A stretch of 43,184 bases of DNA. It comes from Bacteroidaceae bacterium. GTDB lineage: Bacteria; Bacteroidota; Bacteroidia; Bacteroidales; Bacteroidaceae. Numbering within the stretch: the first letter of the stretch is position 1; the number at the start of each line of letters is the position of its first letter. The stretch is taken from assembly GCA_017540585.1 (NCBI GenBank), contig JAFYAT010000043.1, positions 1 through 43,184 on the forward strand, read 5' to 3'. A program made the translations under genes and the position numbers. The notes beneath the pieces are model-generated. The model was not told the DNA's origin, did no database searches, and saw only the letters and a program-made list of their open reading frames with translations. Positions 25,611-33,549 of this stretch are shown one piece after another.

Positions 25611-25678
25611 GAACTTAAAGCTAAAGCACTTTAGAACTAAACTTATAATTTTTAACTCTTAACTTTTAACTTGAAGCT
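25611..25678. repeat. Word array F-right (TTTTTAACTCTTAACTTTTAAC), upstream arm of FHB2
   Basis: Reverse-complement words of F-left (for example TTAACTTTTAACTT) between the FHB2 start and the oadA stop. Close to the oadA stop is an extra AAGCTTGC-gttaa-GCAAGCTT hairpin (about 25674-25694) that overlaps the oadA stop. Confidence 0.65.
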
Positions 25679-25682
25679 TGCG

Positions 25683-27524
25683 TTAAGCAAGCTTCATGAT
25701 TGGGTCGTCCTCTTCAACTGAGTCGCCTGAGCTGACGAGGATGGCAGTGATTGTACCTGCCTTGTCTGCACGGATGGCATTGAATGTCTTCATTGCCTCA
25801 ATGTAGCCGAGGGTGTCACCTGCCTGTACTGCGTCGCCAACCTTCTTTGGTGTCTCTGAGTTGTCCTTAACGAGGTAGAATTTACCCTCAAGTGGTGCGA
25901 GGATGTCCTCACCTTCACCTGCAGGAGCTGCTGCTGGTGCTGCACCTGCTGCTGCAGCTGGTGCTGGAGCATCGCCGTATGCAATCTCTACCTTATAGTT
26001 TACACCATTTACATTGACAGTAACTGACTTAGGGCCTTCTGCGCCACCTGCTGGTGCATTAGCCTCTGCCTTACGCTTTGCAAGGTCTGCTTCGAAGTCA
26101 GCCTTAGCCTTACCTGACTTGTAAGCCTCGTACTGTCCTGGGTGCATTGAGTATTCGAAGAGTTCCTCGTCGTCCTCGCCGAGTTCCCATCCCTTCTCCT
26201 GCATCTTCTTCTTGTACTCCTCAAGGTCATCAGGGAAGTAAGACTGTGGATCGTTTGTCTCGAATACCTTGCCTTCCTTCTTTGCAAGTTCAACGATTTC
26301 TGGTGCAACAGGACCAGGGAGCTGACCTGCCTTGCCGAGAATCATGTCCCAAATAGTGTCGGCAATCATTGACCAACGCTCCTTGCCCTTCTCCATCTGG
26401 ATGACATTCATGAGGGCGAGGTTCTTGACATACTGAGAGAATGGAGTTACGAGACATGGGTAACCAACCTTTGGCCATACATAAGCAACCTCATCGAAGA
26501 GCTTGATGAGAAGCTCGTCAGTAGTAAGCTCTGGCTGGTTGTTCTTTACCTTCCACTTGTTGAGTGACTTGAGGTTGTCCTCAAGGTCAGTCATGAGTGA
26601 ACCCATCATACCGCCAGGGAGTCCTGGCTTAACGAGAAGTGAGTTGTTGATATGGTTGAGCTTTGGAATGTAGTAGCCGAGGAAGTCATCGCACATCTCC
26701 TGAATCTGAGTACGTACCTCCATGTAAGCTGCCATGTTGATTTCCTTTACCTTGAAACCTGCATCCTTCAACATCTCCTGTACAGCGATGATGTCTGCGT
26801 GTCCTGTACCCCAAGAGAGTGGAGACATACCTGTATCTACATAGTCACATCCTGCGTTACATACTTCGAGGATTGAAGCCATGTTGAAACCAGGGCCTGC
26901 GTGTGAGTGATACTGGATTACGATATCTTCCTTGTAAGCCTTGATACCCTCGACAATCTTGCCAAGTGATACTGGACGGCCGATACCTGCCATATCCTTG
27001 AGACAGATTTCGTCAGCACCTGCATCGATGAATGTCTTAGCAAGGTTTACATAGTATTCAACTGTGTGGATAGGAGAGTGAGTGATACAGAGTGAAGCCT
27101 GAGCAATCATGCCTGCTTCCTTTGCATACTGGATTGATGGTATTACGTTGCGTGGGTCGTTGAGACCACAGAATATACGAGTGATGTCTGTGCCCTGAGC
27201 CTTCTTTACCTTGTAGAAGAGTTTACGGAGGTCCTTAGGACATGGGCTCATGCGGAGACCGTTGAGTGCACGGTCGAGCATGTGTGTCTGTATGCCTGCC
27301 TCATGGAATGGTTTAGTCCATGCACGTACAGACTTGTTTGGGTTCTCGCCGTAGAGAAGGTTTACCTGCTCGAAACCTCCACCGTTAGTCTCTACACGGT
27401 CGAAACAACCCATCTTGATGATTGCTGGTGCTACTTTCACGAGTTGGTCAACACGTGGCTGATACTTTCCGGCACTCTGCCACATATCACGGAAGACCAA
27501 TGAGAATTTTACTTCTTTTGCCAT
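25683..27524 (-). CDS. oadA: Oxaloacetate decarboxylase-type alpha subunit (carboxyltransferase plus biotin carrier)
   Basis: 613 residues. The carboxyltransferase barrel has FRDMWQSAGKYQPR at the N-terminus, the metal ligands in QYHSHAGPGF (HxH) and the probable carboxylated Lys in EICLKDMAGIGRP. The pattern RDMWQS replaces the RDAHQS usual in OadA and pyruvate carboxylase; this variant is, as far as I know, common in Bacteroidales. A linker rich in Ala and Pro (about 530-545) leads to a biotinyl domain with GYIEAMKTFNAI (Lys in EAMK). It moves CO2 from oxaloacetate to biotin; OadB then releases it while pumping sodium. Confidence 0.9.
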   Translation of the reverse strand: MAKEVKFSLVFRDMWQSAGKYQPRVDQLVKVAPAIIKMGCFDRVETNGGGFEQVNLLYGENPNKSVRAWTKPFHEAGIQTHMLDRALNGLRMSPCPKDLRKLFYKVKKAQGTDITRIFCGLNDPRNVIPSIQYAKEAGMIAQASLCITHSPIHTVEYYVNLAKTFIDAGADEICLKDMAGIGRPVSLGKIVEGIKAYKEDIVIQYHSHAGPGFNMASILEVCNAGCDYVDTGMSPLSWGTGHADIIAVQEMLKDAGFKVKEINMAAYMEVRTQIQEMCDDFLGYYIPKLNHINNSLLVKPGLPGGMMGSLMTDLEDNLKSLNKWKVKNNQPELTTDELLIKLFDEVAYVWPKVGYPCLVTPFSQYVKNLALMNVIQMEKGKERWSMIADTIWDMILGKAGQLPGPVAPEIVELAKKEGKVFETNDPQSYFPDDLEEYKKKMQEKGWELGEDDEELFEYSMHPGQYEAYKSGKAKADFEADLAKRKAEANAPAGGAEGPKSVTVNVNGVNYKVEIAYGDAPAPAAAAGAAPAAAPAGEGEDILAPLEGKFYLVKDNSETPKKVGDAVQAGDTLGYIEAMKTFNAIRADKAGTITAILVSSGDSVEEDDPIMKLA

Positions 27525-27556
27525 TTTCTATTCTGATGTTTTTTTGATTGTTCTAC

Positions 27557-27823
27557 TTATAACTTAGTGATTTTTGTTGCGTGTCCCTTGCCGCCTGTAA
27601 TTTGTGCGATGGTAGCATCGATTACAGCCTTGACTGTAGCATCTACCTGTTGAACGGCATTAGCTGCAGGTGCTATTTTCTTAGCGACAACCTCTTCTGG
27701 TGCGAACTTATTGACAAGTTTGATAAGTACAGTACCCAGAAAAATCACAATTAGCAGGATACAGAATACTGTAACCATACCAATAGCCATAAGCTGAAGA
27801 GCTTCGTTGATTAATGGATTCAT
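27557..27823 (-). CDS. oadG: OadG-family decarboxylase gamma subunit
   Basis: 88 residues with one membrane helix (about 12-36, LMAIGMVTVFCILLIVIFLGTVL) followed by LVNKFAPEE and a short charged tail, as in OadG subunits that assemble the alpha-beta complex. First gene of the operon, 32 nt before oadA. Confidence 0.85.
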   Translation of the reverse strand: MNPLINEALQLMAIGMVTVFCILLIVIFLGTVLIKLVNKFAPEEVVAKKIAPAANAVQQVDATVKAVIDATIAQITGGKGHATKITKL

Positions 27824-27907
27824 TGTCTGATGTTTTATTAGTTGATTTTATCTTTTTATCTTAAATGACGTTATTGAGTGATGATTAAGAAATCACTGAA
27901 ACGACTG

Positions 27908-27915
27908 CAAATATA
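27908..27915 (-). promoter_or_regulatory. Putative -7 box for the oad operon
   Basis: TATATTTG on the minus strand fits TAnnTTTG, 85 nt upstream of oadG. A -33 element is not convincing. Confidence 0.45.
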
Positions 27916-28032
27916 GTGTTTTTTCGGAAAACATTAAGTTTTTGCTGTCTATATTTATTCATTTTGAATTATTTTTTTGTAACTATATGGATATTTAGTC
28001 TTTCGGATGCGCTTATATTGTCTCTTTGACAC

Positions 28033-28074
28033 AAAAAAGCCTCTGTCGTTGGCAATAATGTCAAAGACAGAGGC
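28033..28074 (-). terminator. Intrinsic terminator (minus strand)
   Basis: GCCTCTGTC and GACAGAGGC (9 bp) with an 18-nt loop, followed on the minus strand by TTTTTT. Confidence 0.8.
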
Positions 28075-28247
28075 GAGGTGTAAATGTAATTTACCAATAT
28101 CTTTATGAATTAATGAATCATATATTTGTCAGGACACAATATATGTGAAAAATTCTTCGGCAACCCTTCGTGAACCCTTCGTGTCGGCTTCGTAAGCTCT
28201 ACGTGTTTTTGACAGGATTTATGAAGTATTGCTTCCAAATATGATGC
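28039..28247 (-). ncRNA. Candidate small RNA with its own terminator
   Basis: On the minus strand a TATATTTG box (28247-28254) is followed about 165-200 nt later by a strong hairpin GCCTCTGTC/GACAGAGGC (28039-28074) and TTTTTT. The MFS gene upstream already has a hairpin at 28368-28393. The stretch has no coding frame and contains a repeated CACGAAGGGTT. The -33 region is poor, so this is tentative; it could also be the real 3' end of the MFS transcript. Confidence 0.3.
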
Positions 28248-28367
28248 AAATATACAGGTATTATCTCTATTCTGTAAGTTCTAATCGTGTATTTTTATGT
28301 GTTTTTTCAATAAATTTTTGATTGTATAGAAATCGTTACGAAGGAGTGTAATGTCGAGATTACAAAA

Positions 28368-28393
28368 TAAGCGGAGACTGATGTCCCCGCTTA
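28368..28393 (-). terminator. Probable terminator of the MFS gene
   Basis: TAAGCGG-a-GAC and GTC-c-CCGCTTA pair around TGAT, followed on the minus strand by TTTTG. It lies 33 nt past the MFS stop. Confidence 0.6.
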
Positions 28394-28425
28394 TGATGCT
28401 ATTTATTGTCTTAACTTGTTTGTTC

Positions 28426-29886
28426 TTACTTTGTGATAGGTTTGTACTTTGGTACAAGGGTCTTCATGAGTGCCCATGCAATAAGGTATGCAACAGCACA
28501 GTAGCAGAAGACAATCATATAGCCTGCTGGCTTTCCTTCCACTCCGAAGAATGTGAATGCGCTTCCCTGTTTCTCTGCGTAAGTGAAGAGCGAACCAGAA
28601 CCGAGGTTGATGGCAAATGAGCAGAGACCTCCGAACATTGTACCGATACCTGTGATTGATGCAATGGCACTCTTAGGGAACATGTCGCCGATGGTAGAGT
28701 AGAGGTTCGCACTCCATGCCTGATGTCCAGCTCCAGCAAGTCCGATGATGATACAAGGGAACCATACTGATGTTGCAGCGAGTGGCTGAGCGAACATGGC
28801 GAAGATAGGGAAGAATGCGAAGATGAGCATTGCAAGCATACGACCTGAATATGGCTGCATTCCCTTCTTCTCTACGAAATACTTAGGAAGATAACCGCCT
28901 CCGATAGATACTATTGTGACAATTGCATAAAGTACAAAGATGAGTATCTGTCCCATCGTGTCAGATGACTTATAGCCCAGTTCAGAGAAGTAGGCTGGTG
29001 CCCAGAAGAGGAAGAACCACCATACTCCGTCAGTGAGAAGCTTGCCAACGATGAATGCCCATGTCTGACGATATGTGAAGCACTGGAGGAATGAAATCTG
29101 AAGATTGTCGTTTGCCTGCTCCTGCTTTGGAGTTTCAGCTTTCTCTTCTTCTGCAGGAGCGTTGTTGTCCTGCTGAATATATTCGAGTTCTTCCTTAGAT
29201 ACGTATTTGCTTTCTGATGGCTTGTTGTAAAGTATTGCCCATAGAATTGCCCATACGAAGCCCACGGCACCAATGATGATGAATGCCATTTCCCATCCCA
29301 TTGCCTTAGCAAGTACTGGGATAGTGAGTGGTGCAGCAAGTGCACCTACTGATGCTCCGGCGTTGAAAATTGATGTGGCGAGTGCACGGTCTTTCTTTGG
29401 GAAGTATTCTGCCGTCACCTTGATAGCAGCTGGGAAGTTGCCAGCCTCACCAGTTGCAAGAATCATACGGCATGAGAGGAAAAGCCATACAGAGATGGTT
29501 GAGATAGAGAGCGCAAGCTTAGAACCAGCCTCTACAGCACGAAGTTCCTCGATGGAACCTATGCTTTCGATATTCATTGTGAGCCATCCGCATCCTGCGT
29601 GGAGACATGCGCCGAGACTCCAGATGACGATTGCCCAGATGTAACCTTTCTTTGTACCCATCACGTCTATGAACTTACCTGCCAACAGTGAAATGGCAGC
29701 ATAGAAGATGGAGAATGCAGCTGTGATAACTCCATAGTCAGCATCTGTCCAATGGAAATCAACAGCGATAAAGTCTTTCCAAGTGAGTGAAAGAACCTGA
29801 CGGTCCATGTAGTTTACTGTTGTTGCGAGGAACAACATTGCACAAATTATCCAGCGGTAATTTGTCATTTGTTTTGATTGGTTCAT
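28426..29886 (-). CDS. MFS transporter (anion:cation symporter / hexuronate-type)
   Basis: 486 residues from ATG 29886 (MNQSKQMTNYRWIICAMLF). The frame is open to 29952, but the promoter box at 29923-29930 puts the transcript start near 29916. Twelve membrane segments are predicted, with the ACS-family opening ATTVNYMDRQVLSLTWKDF, LAGKFIDVMGTKKGYIWAI and CRMILATGEAGNFPAAIKVT then FPKKDRALATSIFNAGASVG. These resemble ExuT/DgoT-like transporters of sugar acids. The middle cytoplasmic loop is Glu- and Gln-rich. Substrate not determinable; no sugar-acid genes are adjacent. Confidence 0.85.
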   Translation of the reverse strand: MNQSKQMTNYRWIICAMLFLATTVNYMDRQVLSLTWKDFIAVDFHWTDADYGVITAAFSIFYAAISLLAGKFIDVMGTKKGYIWAIVIWSLGACLHAGCGWLTMNIESIGSIEELRAVEAGSKLALSISTISVWLFLSCRMILATGEAGNFPAAIKVTAEYFPKKDRALATSIFNAGASVGALAAPLTIPVLAKAMGWEMAFIIIGAVGFVWAILWAILYNKPSESKYVSKEELEYIQQDNNAPAEEEKAETPKQEQANDNLQISFLQCFTYRQTWAFIVGKLLTDGVWWFFLFWAPAYFSELGYKSSDTMGQILIFVLYAIVTIVSIGGGYLPKYFVEKKGMQPYSGRMLAMLIFAFFPIFAMFAQPLAATSVWFPCIIIGLAGAGHQAWSANLYSTIGDMFPKSAIASITGIGTMFGGLCSFAINLGSGSLFTYAEKQGSAFTFFGVEGKPAGYMIVFCYCAVAYLIAWALMKTLVPKYKPITK

Positions 29887-29922
29887 GTTAGTTTGTTGGT
29901 ATGTATTTGGTTTATTATGCTG

Positions 29923-29930
29923 CAAAGTTA
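29923..29930 (-). promoter_or_regulatory. -7 box of the MFS gene
   Basis: TAACTTTG on the minus strand; transcription would begin near 29916, 30 nt before the chosen ATG. Confidence 0.6.
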
Positions 29931-29966
29931 CAAAAAAAAGGTTTTTTTTCAAGTGTTACGGTGTTT

Positions 29967-30323
29967 TTATTTTCGTGTTTCCTCTATTTCTATTCCTGCT
30001 CCCTTGCAATCGGCTCCCATTGGAGGGTTTTCCTTGATGATGCGTAGCTTTATTTTTGTAACAGTAGGAAAAGAACGGAATAGGGTAGTGATGATACGTC
30101 CTCCCACGTGCTCGAGTAGTTTGGATGGTGTAGCCATCTCCTTTTTTATCACATCAAACACGTCGGCATAGCTTACCGTACCTTCAAGTTCATCTGTTGC
30201 CATTGCGCGTGAGAAGTCCGTCTCCAGTTCTGCACTTACAGTGAAGTAAGCACCTATCTTGTTTTCCTGTGGCATTACGCCGTGGAAAGCATATATGCGA
30301 ACGCTGTCAAGTATTATCTTCAT
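29967..30323 (-). CDS. folB: Dihydroneopterin aldolase
   Basis: 118 residues, the normal FolB length. MKIILDSVRIYAFHGVMPQE carries the family signature (FHGV..E). GTVSYADVFDVIKKEMATPS and LLEHVGGRIITTLF contain the catalytic Lys/Glu region, and PPMGADCKGAGIEI the C-terminal strand. It converts dihydroneopterin to hydroxymethyl-dihydropterin in folate synthesis. Array G begins right at its start codon, so its promoter must lie within or beyond the array. Confidence 0.92.
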   Translation of the reverse strand: MKIILDSVRIYAFHGVMPQENKIGAYFTVSAELETDFSRAMATDELEGTVSYADVFDVIKKEMATPSKLLEHVGGRIITTLFRSFPTVTKIKLRIIKENPPMGADCKGAGIEIEETRK

Positions 30324-30577
30324 TTGAGTTTTTAAGTTTTTAAGTTTGTGAGTTTTTAAGTTTGTGAGTTTTTAGGTTTGTGAGTTTTTAGGTTTTTTAG
30401 TTCTCGCTGGTGTGAGTTTTTTGTTTTTTGAGTTTTTAAGTTTATGCGTGAAAACGTTTCTGAGTTATTTGGCTCGTGATTATTTATATGTTCCAAGCAT
30501 GTGTCCTTTCCGTGAAAACAAAAAAACTTACAAACTTACGAACTTAAAAACTTACAAACTTACGAACTTACAAAACC
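30324..30577. repeat. Word-symmetric array G (GAGTTTTTAAGTTTGT / AACTTACAAACTTACG)
   Basis: The left arm (30324-30441) has about ten GAGTTTTTAAGTT-type words and the right arm (30522-30577) has AACTTACAAACTTACGAAC words. The 80-nt centre is unique. It uses almost the same words as array E. No gene within. It fills the folB-dnaA gap up to the dnaA terminator. Confidence 0.65.
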
Positions 30578-30579
30578 TA

Positions 30580-30615
30580 AGAATCCGCTGTCCTTAACTG
30601 GAGTCAGCGGATTCT
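30580..30615 (-). terminator. Terminator of dnaA
   Basis: AGAATCCGCTG and CAGCGGATTCT (11-bp perfect stem, 14-nt loop), about 40 nt past the dnaA stop. The following minus-strand sequence TAGGTTTTG is only moderately T-rich. Confidence 0.7.
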
Positions 30616-30653
30616 ACATTATTTTTGAATTGGATATATTCTAAAAAACTTTC

Positions 30654-32054
30654 TTATTTACTGAGTATGTCCTCGATAGTGCTGATGTCCACGCGAATCT
30701 TTTCATCTACGTCCAACAGGTTTTTGACTTGATTGATTGCATGAATTACTGTGGCGTGATTTCTGTTGCCGAGGTTCAAACCTATCTGTACGTTGGAGAG
30801 GTTTGTGTGCTCGCTTGCGATGTACATAGCCACCTGACGAACGAGTGCAATCTTCTGCTTACGGTTACGTGAGCAGAGATCTTCTGGTGTCACGTTGTAG
30901 TGGTTACATACTGTCTCCATAATCTTGTCAAGTGTTATCTCCTGCTTTTCCTTTACTTCTACAAAGCGAGGCATAACCTTGTTCACAAGCTTCATATTGA
31001 CTTCACATTTATATACGATAGAGAATGCGAGGAGCGAATTGATTATTCCCTCAAGGTCTCGTACACTCTCGTCCACGTTTTCTGTGATGTAATTGATGAC
31101 ATCTTCTGGAATGCTCAGCCCTTCCTTCTTGACCTTGGCACTAAGGATAGAGAATCGCAGACTCTTTGTAGGCTTTTCTATCTCTGCCTGAAGTCCCCAT
31201 TTGAAACGTGTGAGGAGACGGTCTTCAAGTCCTTCGATTGCTACAGGTGGACGGTCGGCAGCAAGAATAATCTGCTTGTTGTTCATCTGGAGATGGTTGA
31301 AGATGTGGAAGAAAGCATTCTGTGTACCTTTCTTACCTGACAGCTCTTGTATGTCATCGAGAATGAGAACGTCGATAGTCTGGTAGAAACCGATGAAATC
31401 ATTTATCTTATTGTTACGTGTCGCATCCATGTACTGTACGGTAAAGAGATGTGCACTAAGATACAACACCCGTAGCTGTGGATGGAGTTCCTTTGTGTGG
31501 AGACCTATTGCATTTATAAGGTGTGTCTTGCCACAACCCGAAGGACCGAACACGAAGAACGGATTGAATGTCTGAGCTGGGTTCTTTGCAATAGCCTCGC
31601 CGACAGAACGCGCGAGTCGGTTACTTTCTCCTTCTATATAGTTATCGAAGTTGTATTCTTTCTTGAGTTGTGAATCGAGATCCTGCACAGCAGGCGCCAT
31701 CATCTCGTCTGGAGTCTCGTTTGCTGGCCTTTCCGCTCTCCCATTGATTTTAGGAGCAGGAGAAGACTCCTTTTCTACTATACCAGTTCGTGAGTCCTTG
31801 TCGATGAGGATTCGGTAGAATAGTTTGATGTGCTCATTACCGAAGTACTTCTTGAAACTTGCTCTCATCAAACCCTGGAACTGTTTCTCCAGCATTTCGC
31901 GTATGAAAGCAGAAGGCACATCAAGTATAAGCGTTCCGTCCTTATACGATTCAAGCTCTGTATAAGCGAAAGTGCAGTTATACTGGTCAGGAGTAATGTT
32001 GCTTCTGTAGAAGTCGAGACACTTCTCCCATAATATTTGTGGGTTCTGTTCCAT
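30654..32054 (-). CDS. dnaA: Chromosomal replication initiator DnaA
   Basis: 466 residues, standard length. Domain I spans about 1-90; the AAA+ core has Walker A FGPSGCGKTHLINAIG (about 169), Walker B VLILDDIQ and sensor LAADRPP. The DNA-binding domain IV has CSRNRKQKIALVRQVAMYIA and the DnaA signature NLGNRNHATVIHAI. It unwinds the origin. No cluster of DnaA boxes is visible in the 440 nt upstream, so an adjacent origin is not supported. Confidence 0.97.
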   Translation of the reverse strand: MEQNPQILWEKCLDFYRSNITPDQYNCTFAYTELESYKDGTLILDVPSAFIREMLEKQFQGLMRASFKKYFGNEHIKLFYRILIDKDSRTGIVEKESSPAPKINGRAERPANETPDEMMAPAVQDLDSQLKKEYNFDNYIEGESNRLARSVGEAIAKNPAQTFNPFFVFGPSGCGKTHLINAIGLHTKELHPQLRVLYLSAHLFTVQYMDATRNNKINDFIGFYQTIDVLILDDIQELSGKKGTQNAFFHIFNHLQMNNKQIILAADRPPVAIEGLEDRLLTRFKWGLQAEIEKPTKSLRFSILSAKVKKEGLSIPEDVINYITENVDESVRDLEGIINSLLAFSIVYKCEVNMKLVNKVMPRFVEVKEKQEITLDKIMETVCNHYNVTPEDLCSRNRKQKIALVRQVAMYIASEHTNLSNVQIGLNLGNRNHATVIHAINQVKNLLDVDEKIRVDISTIEDILSK

Positions 32055-32498
32055 TATTTGTATGCTGGTTTTAATATTGTTTCATTTAATTCTTAACGAG
32101 TGCAAAGTTCGAAAAAAAATCTTTATTCTCCAAATTTTTCTTCTCTCTCTATTTTAGTATCTTTTTATTACAATTCTTGATTTCAGCCTTTTGCACAATT
32201 AAAGCATTTTAGAAGTTTGTAATATTAAGAAAAAATAATTGCGACTGAAATATAGTGAGTTAACCTAACACTTATTTTTCGGTCGCAAAAATTGTTTAAT
32301 GATAATTTTGTATCCTATCTATTTGGATTTTATCCATTTTGCATAGTCTCAAAATGTCAAATCCTTTGTATTTGTTATTTTGACTAAATCTATATAATGT
32401 TCCTTTGTGCTTATAAGAATGTTATAGATTGATAGGTGCAAAATGTTATGAAATGATAGGTGATTTGCGCTTCTCTAATCAATGCAAATAAATGTTTT
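32055..32498. other. AT-rich intergenic region upstream of dnaA
   Basis: Gene-free and very AT-rich. It holds a 48-nt imperfect hairpin at 32240-32287 (TGCGACTGAAA / TTTCGGTCGCA) and the degenerate words ATAGATTGATAGGTGCAAAA and ATGAAATGATAGGTGATTTG (about 32424-32466). I see one weak DnaA-box-like TTATCCATT near 32330 but no cluster. Confidence 0.5.
32240..32287. other. Imperfect 11-bp hairpin with nested stem
   Basis: TGCGACTGAAA pairs with TTTCGGTCGCA (one G-T). The inner part contains AGTGAGTTA/TAACACT. On the minus strand it is followed by AATTATTTTTTC, so it could terminate the MCE transcript, or act in dnaA control. Confidence 0.5.
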
Positions 32499-33395
32499 TT
32501 ATTTCTTTCCGAAGATAGAGAAGTGTACATAGCGCTTAGGGTTCTGTCTGAGGTCCTCGAGGAGACGTGATGCATTGACAGCTGTTGAGTCGAGATGGAG
32601 TGCAAAACTGTTGTCGTTAAGCAACATTCCGAGTGAACTATTCTTGTCCTGAAGCGATGTGTTGAGTTTGGCTGTTATGCTTTGCACGTTGTTCAGAGAA
32701 CCTTGTGCGCTGTTTGCCATTCCGACGATATCAACCTGATTGAGTTTGTTTGTTGTCCCCTCAAGATTTGTACAGATATTGTTTGCTTTTGTCATAAGAC
32801 GTGGCATATCCTTACCGAGAAGGCTGTTGACATTGTCAGTTGTGGTCTTGAGATTGTTTGTCACATACTCAAGATTGTGAAGTGACTGTGCAAGTGCAGG
32901 GTCGTTGGCAAGGTTGTTTACTCCTGCGAGGATGGAATCCAATTTTGGAATCAATGCCTGAACCTGTGGAATCATTCCTGCTGCTGTCTCCATAAGGTCG
33001 ATGGTAGGTTCTGCAACGAGTATGTCGCCACTCTTGAGGTAGTTTCCGCTATTGTTGGCGAGTACGAGGTTCATCTTTGGTGAACCAAGCATTTCCTTTG
33101 ATATGTTTACGGTTGTACCTACAGGAATATTAAAGTCCTTGTCTATATTTATCTGTACGAGTATATTCTGCTTCTCTGGAACAAATGATACTGTCTTGAC
33201 AATTCCAACCTTTACGCCATTGGCGAGAACCTCATCGCCTGGTGTAATGCCACTGGCAGTCTTCATTTCAACAAAGTAATATTCGTCGTTGCTGAATATC
33301 TGTAATCCTTTGAGAAAGATGATTCCAGAATAGATGATGATGATTGCCACGATGGCTGTTAATCCAATCTTAACTTCTTTTGATAAAAATTTCAT
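32499..33395 (-). CDS. MCE/MlaD-family lipid-transport protein
   Basis: 298 residues: one N-terminal membrane helix (about 9-30, KIGLTAIVAIIIIYSGIIFLK), then a single MCE domain (about 38-115: YYFVEMKTASGITPGDEVLA, GVKVGIVKTVSF, MLGSPKMNLVLAN), followed by a helical tail with NVNSLLGKDMP and LNTSLQDKNSSLGMLLND. This is the MlaD-type periplasmic lipid shuttle. The permease and ATPase are not in the window. It is downstream of the amidase gene on the same strand (154-nt gap). Confidence 0.88.
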   Translation of the reverse strand: MKFLSKEVKIGLTAIVAIIIIYSGIIFLKGLQIFSNDEYYFVEMKTASGITPGDEVLANGVKVGIVKTVSFVPEKQNILVQINIDKDFNIPVGTTVNISKEMLGSPKMNLVLANNSGNYLKSGDILVAEPTIDLMETAAGMIPQVQALIPKLDSILAGVNNLANDPALAQSLHNLEYVTNNLKTTTDNVNSLLGKDMPRLMTKANNICTNLEGTTNKLNQVDIVGMANSAQGSLNNVQSITAKLNTSLQDKNSSLGMLLNDNSFALHLDSTAVNASRLLEDLRQNPKRYVHFSIFGKK

Positions 33396-33549
33396 GTCGT
33401 TTCTTTATATTTCTTTTCTATGTTTCGTAAGTTTGTTTGTGCACAACTTGTGCTGTATTTTATTGATGTATGGCTGTCTTGAGTTGGTTTGTATATGGAT
33501 ATGTGAGTATCAAGCCTGATAATACCTACTAACCTAACAACCTTTTACC

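Noticed and set aside
28351-28620. Plus-strand frame of 89 codons opposite the MFS gene end
   Set aside because: Antisense to the MFS C-terminus and across its terminator; no coding signal.
32101-32108. Promoter box for dnaA (GAACTTTG on the minus strand)
   Set aside because: Lacks the TA of TAnnTTTG and has no -33 element; not reliable enough to list.
32055-32498. Replication origin next to dnaA
   Set aside because: AT-rich, but only one poor DnaA-box-like site (TTATCCATT) and no cluster of boxes.
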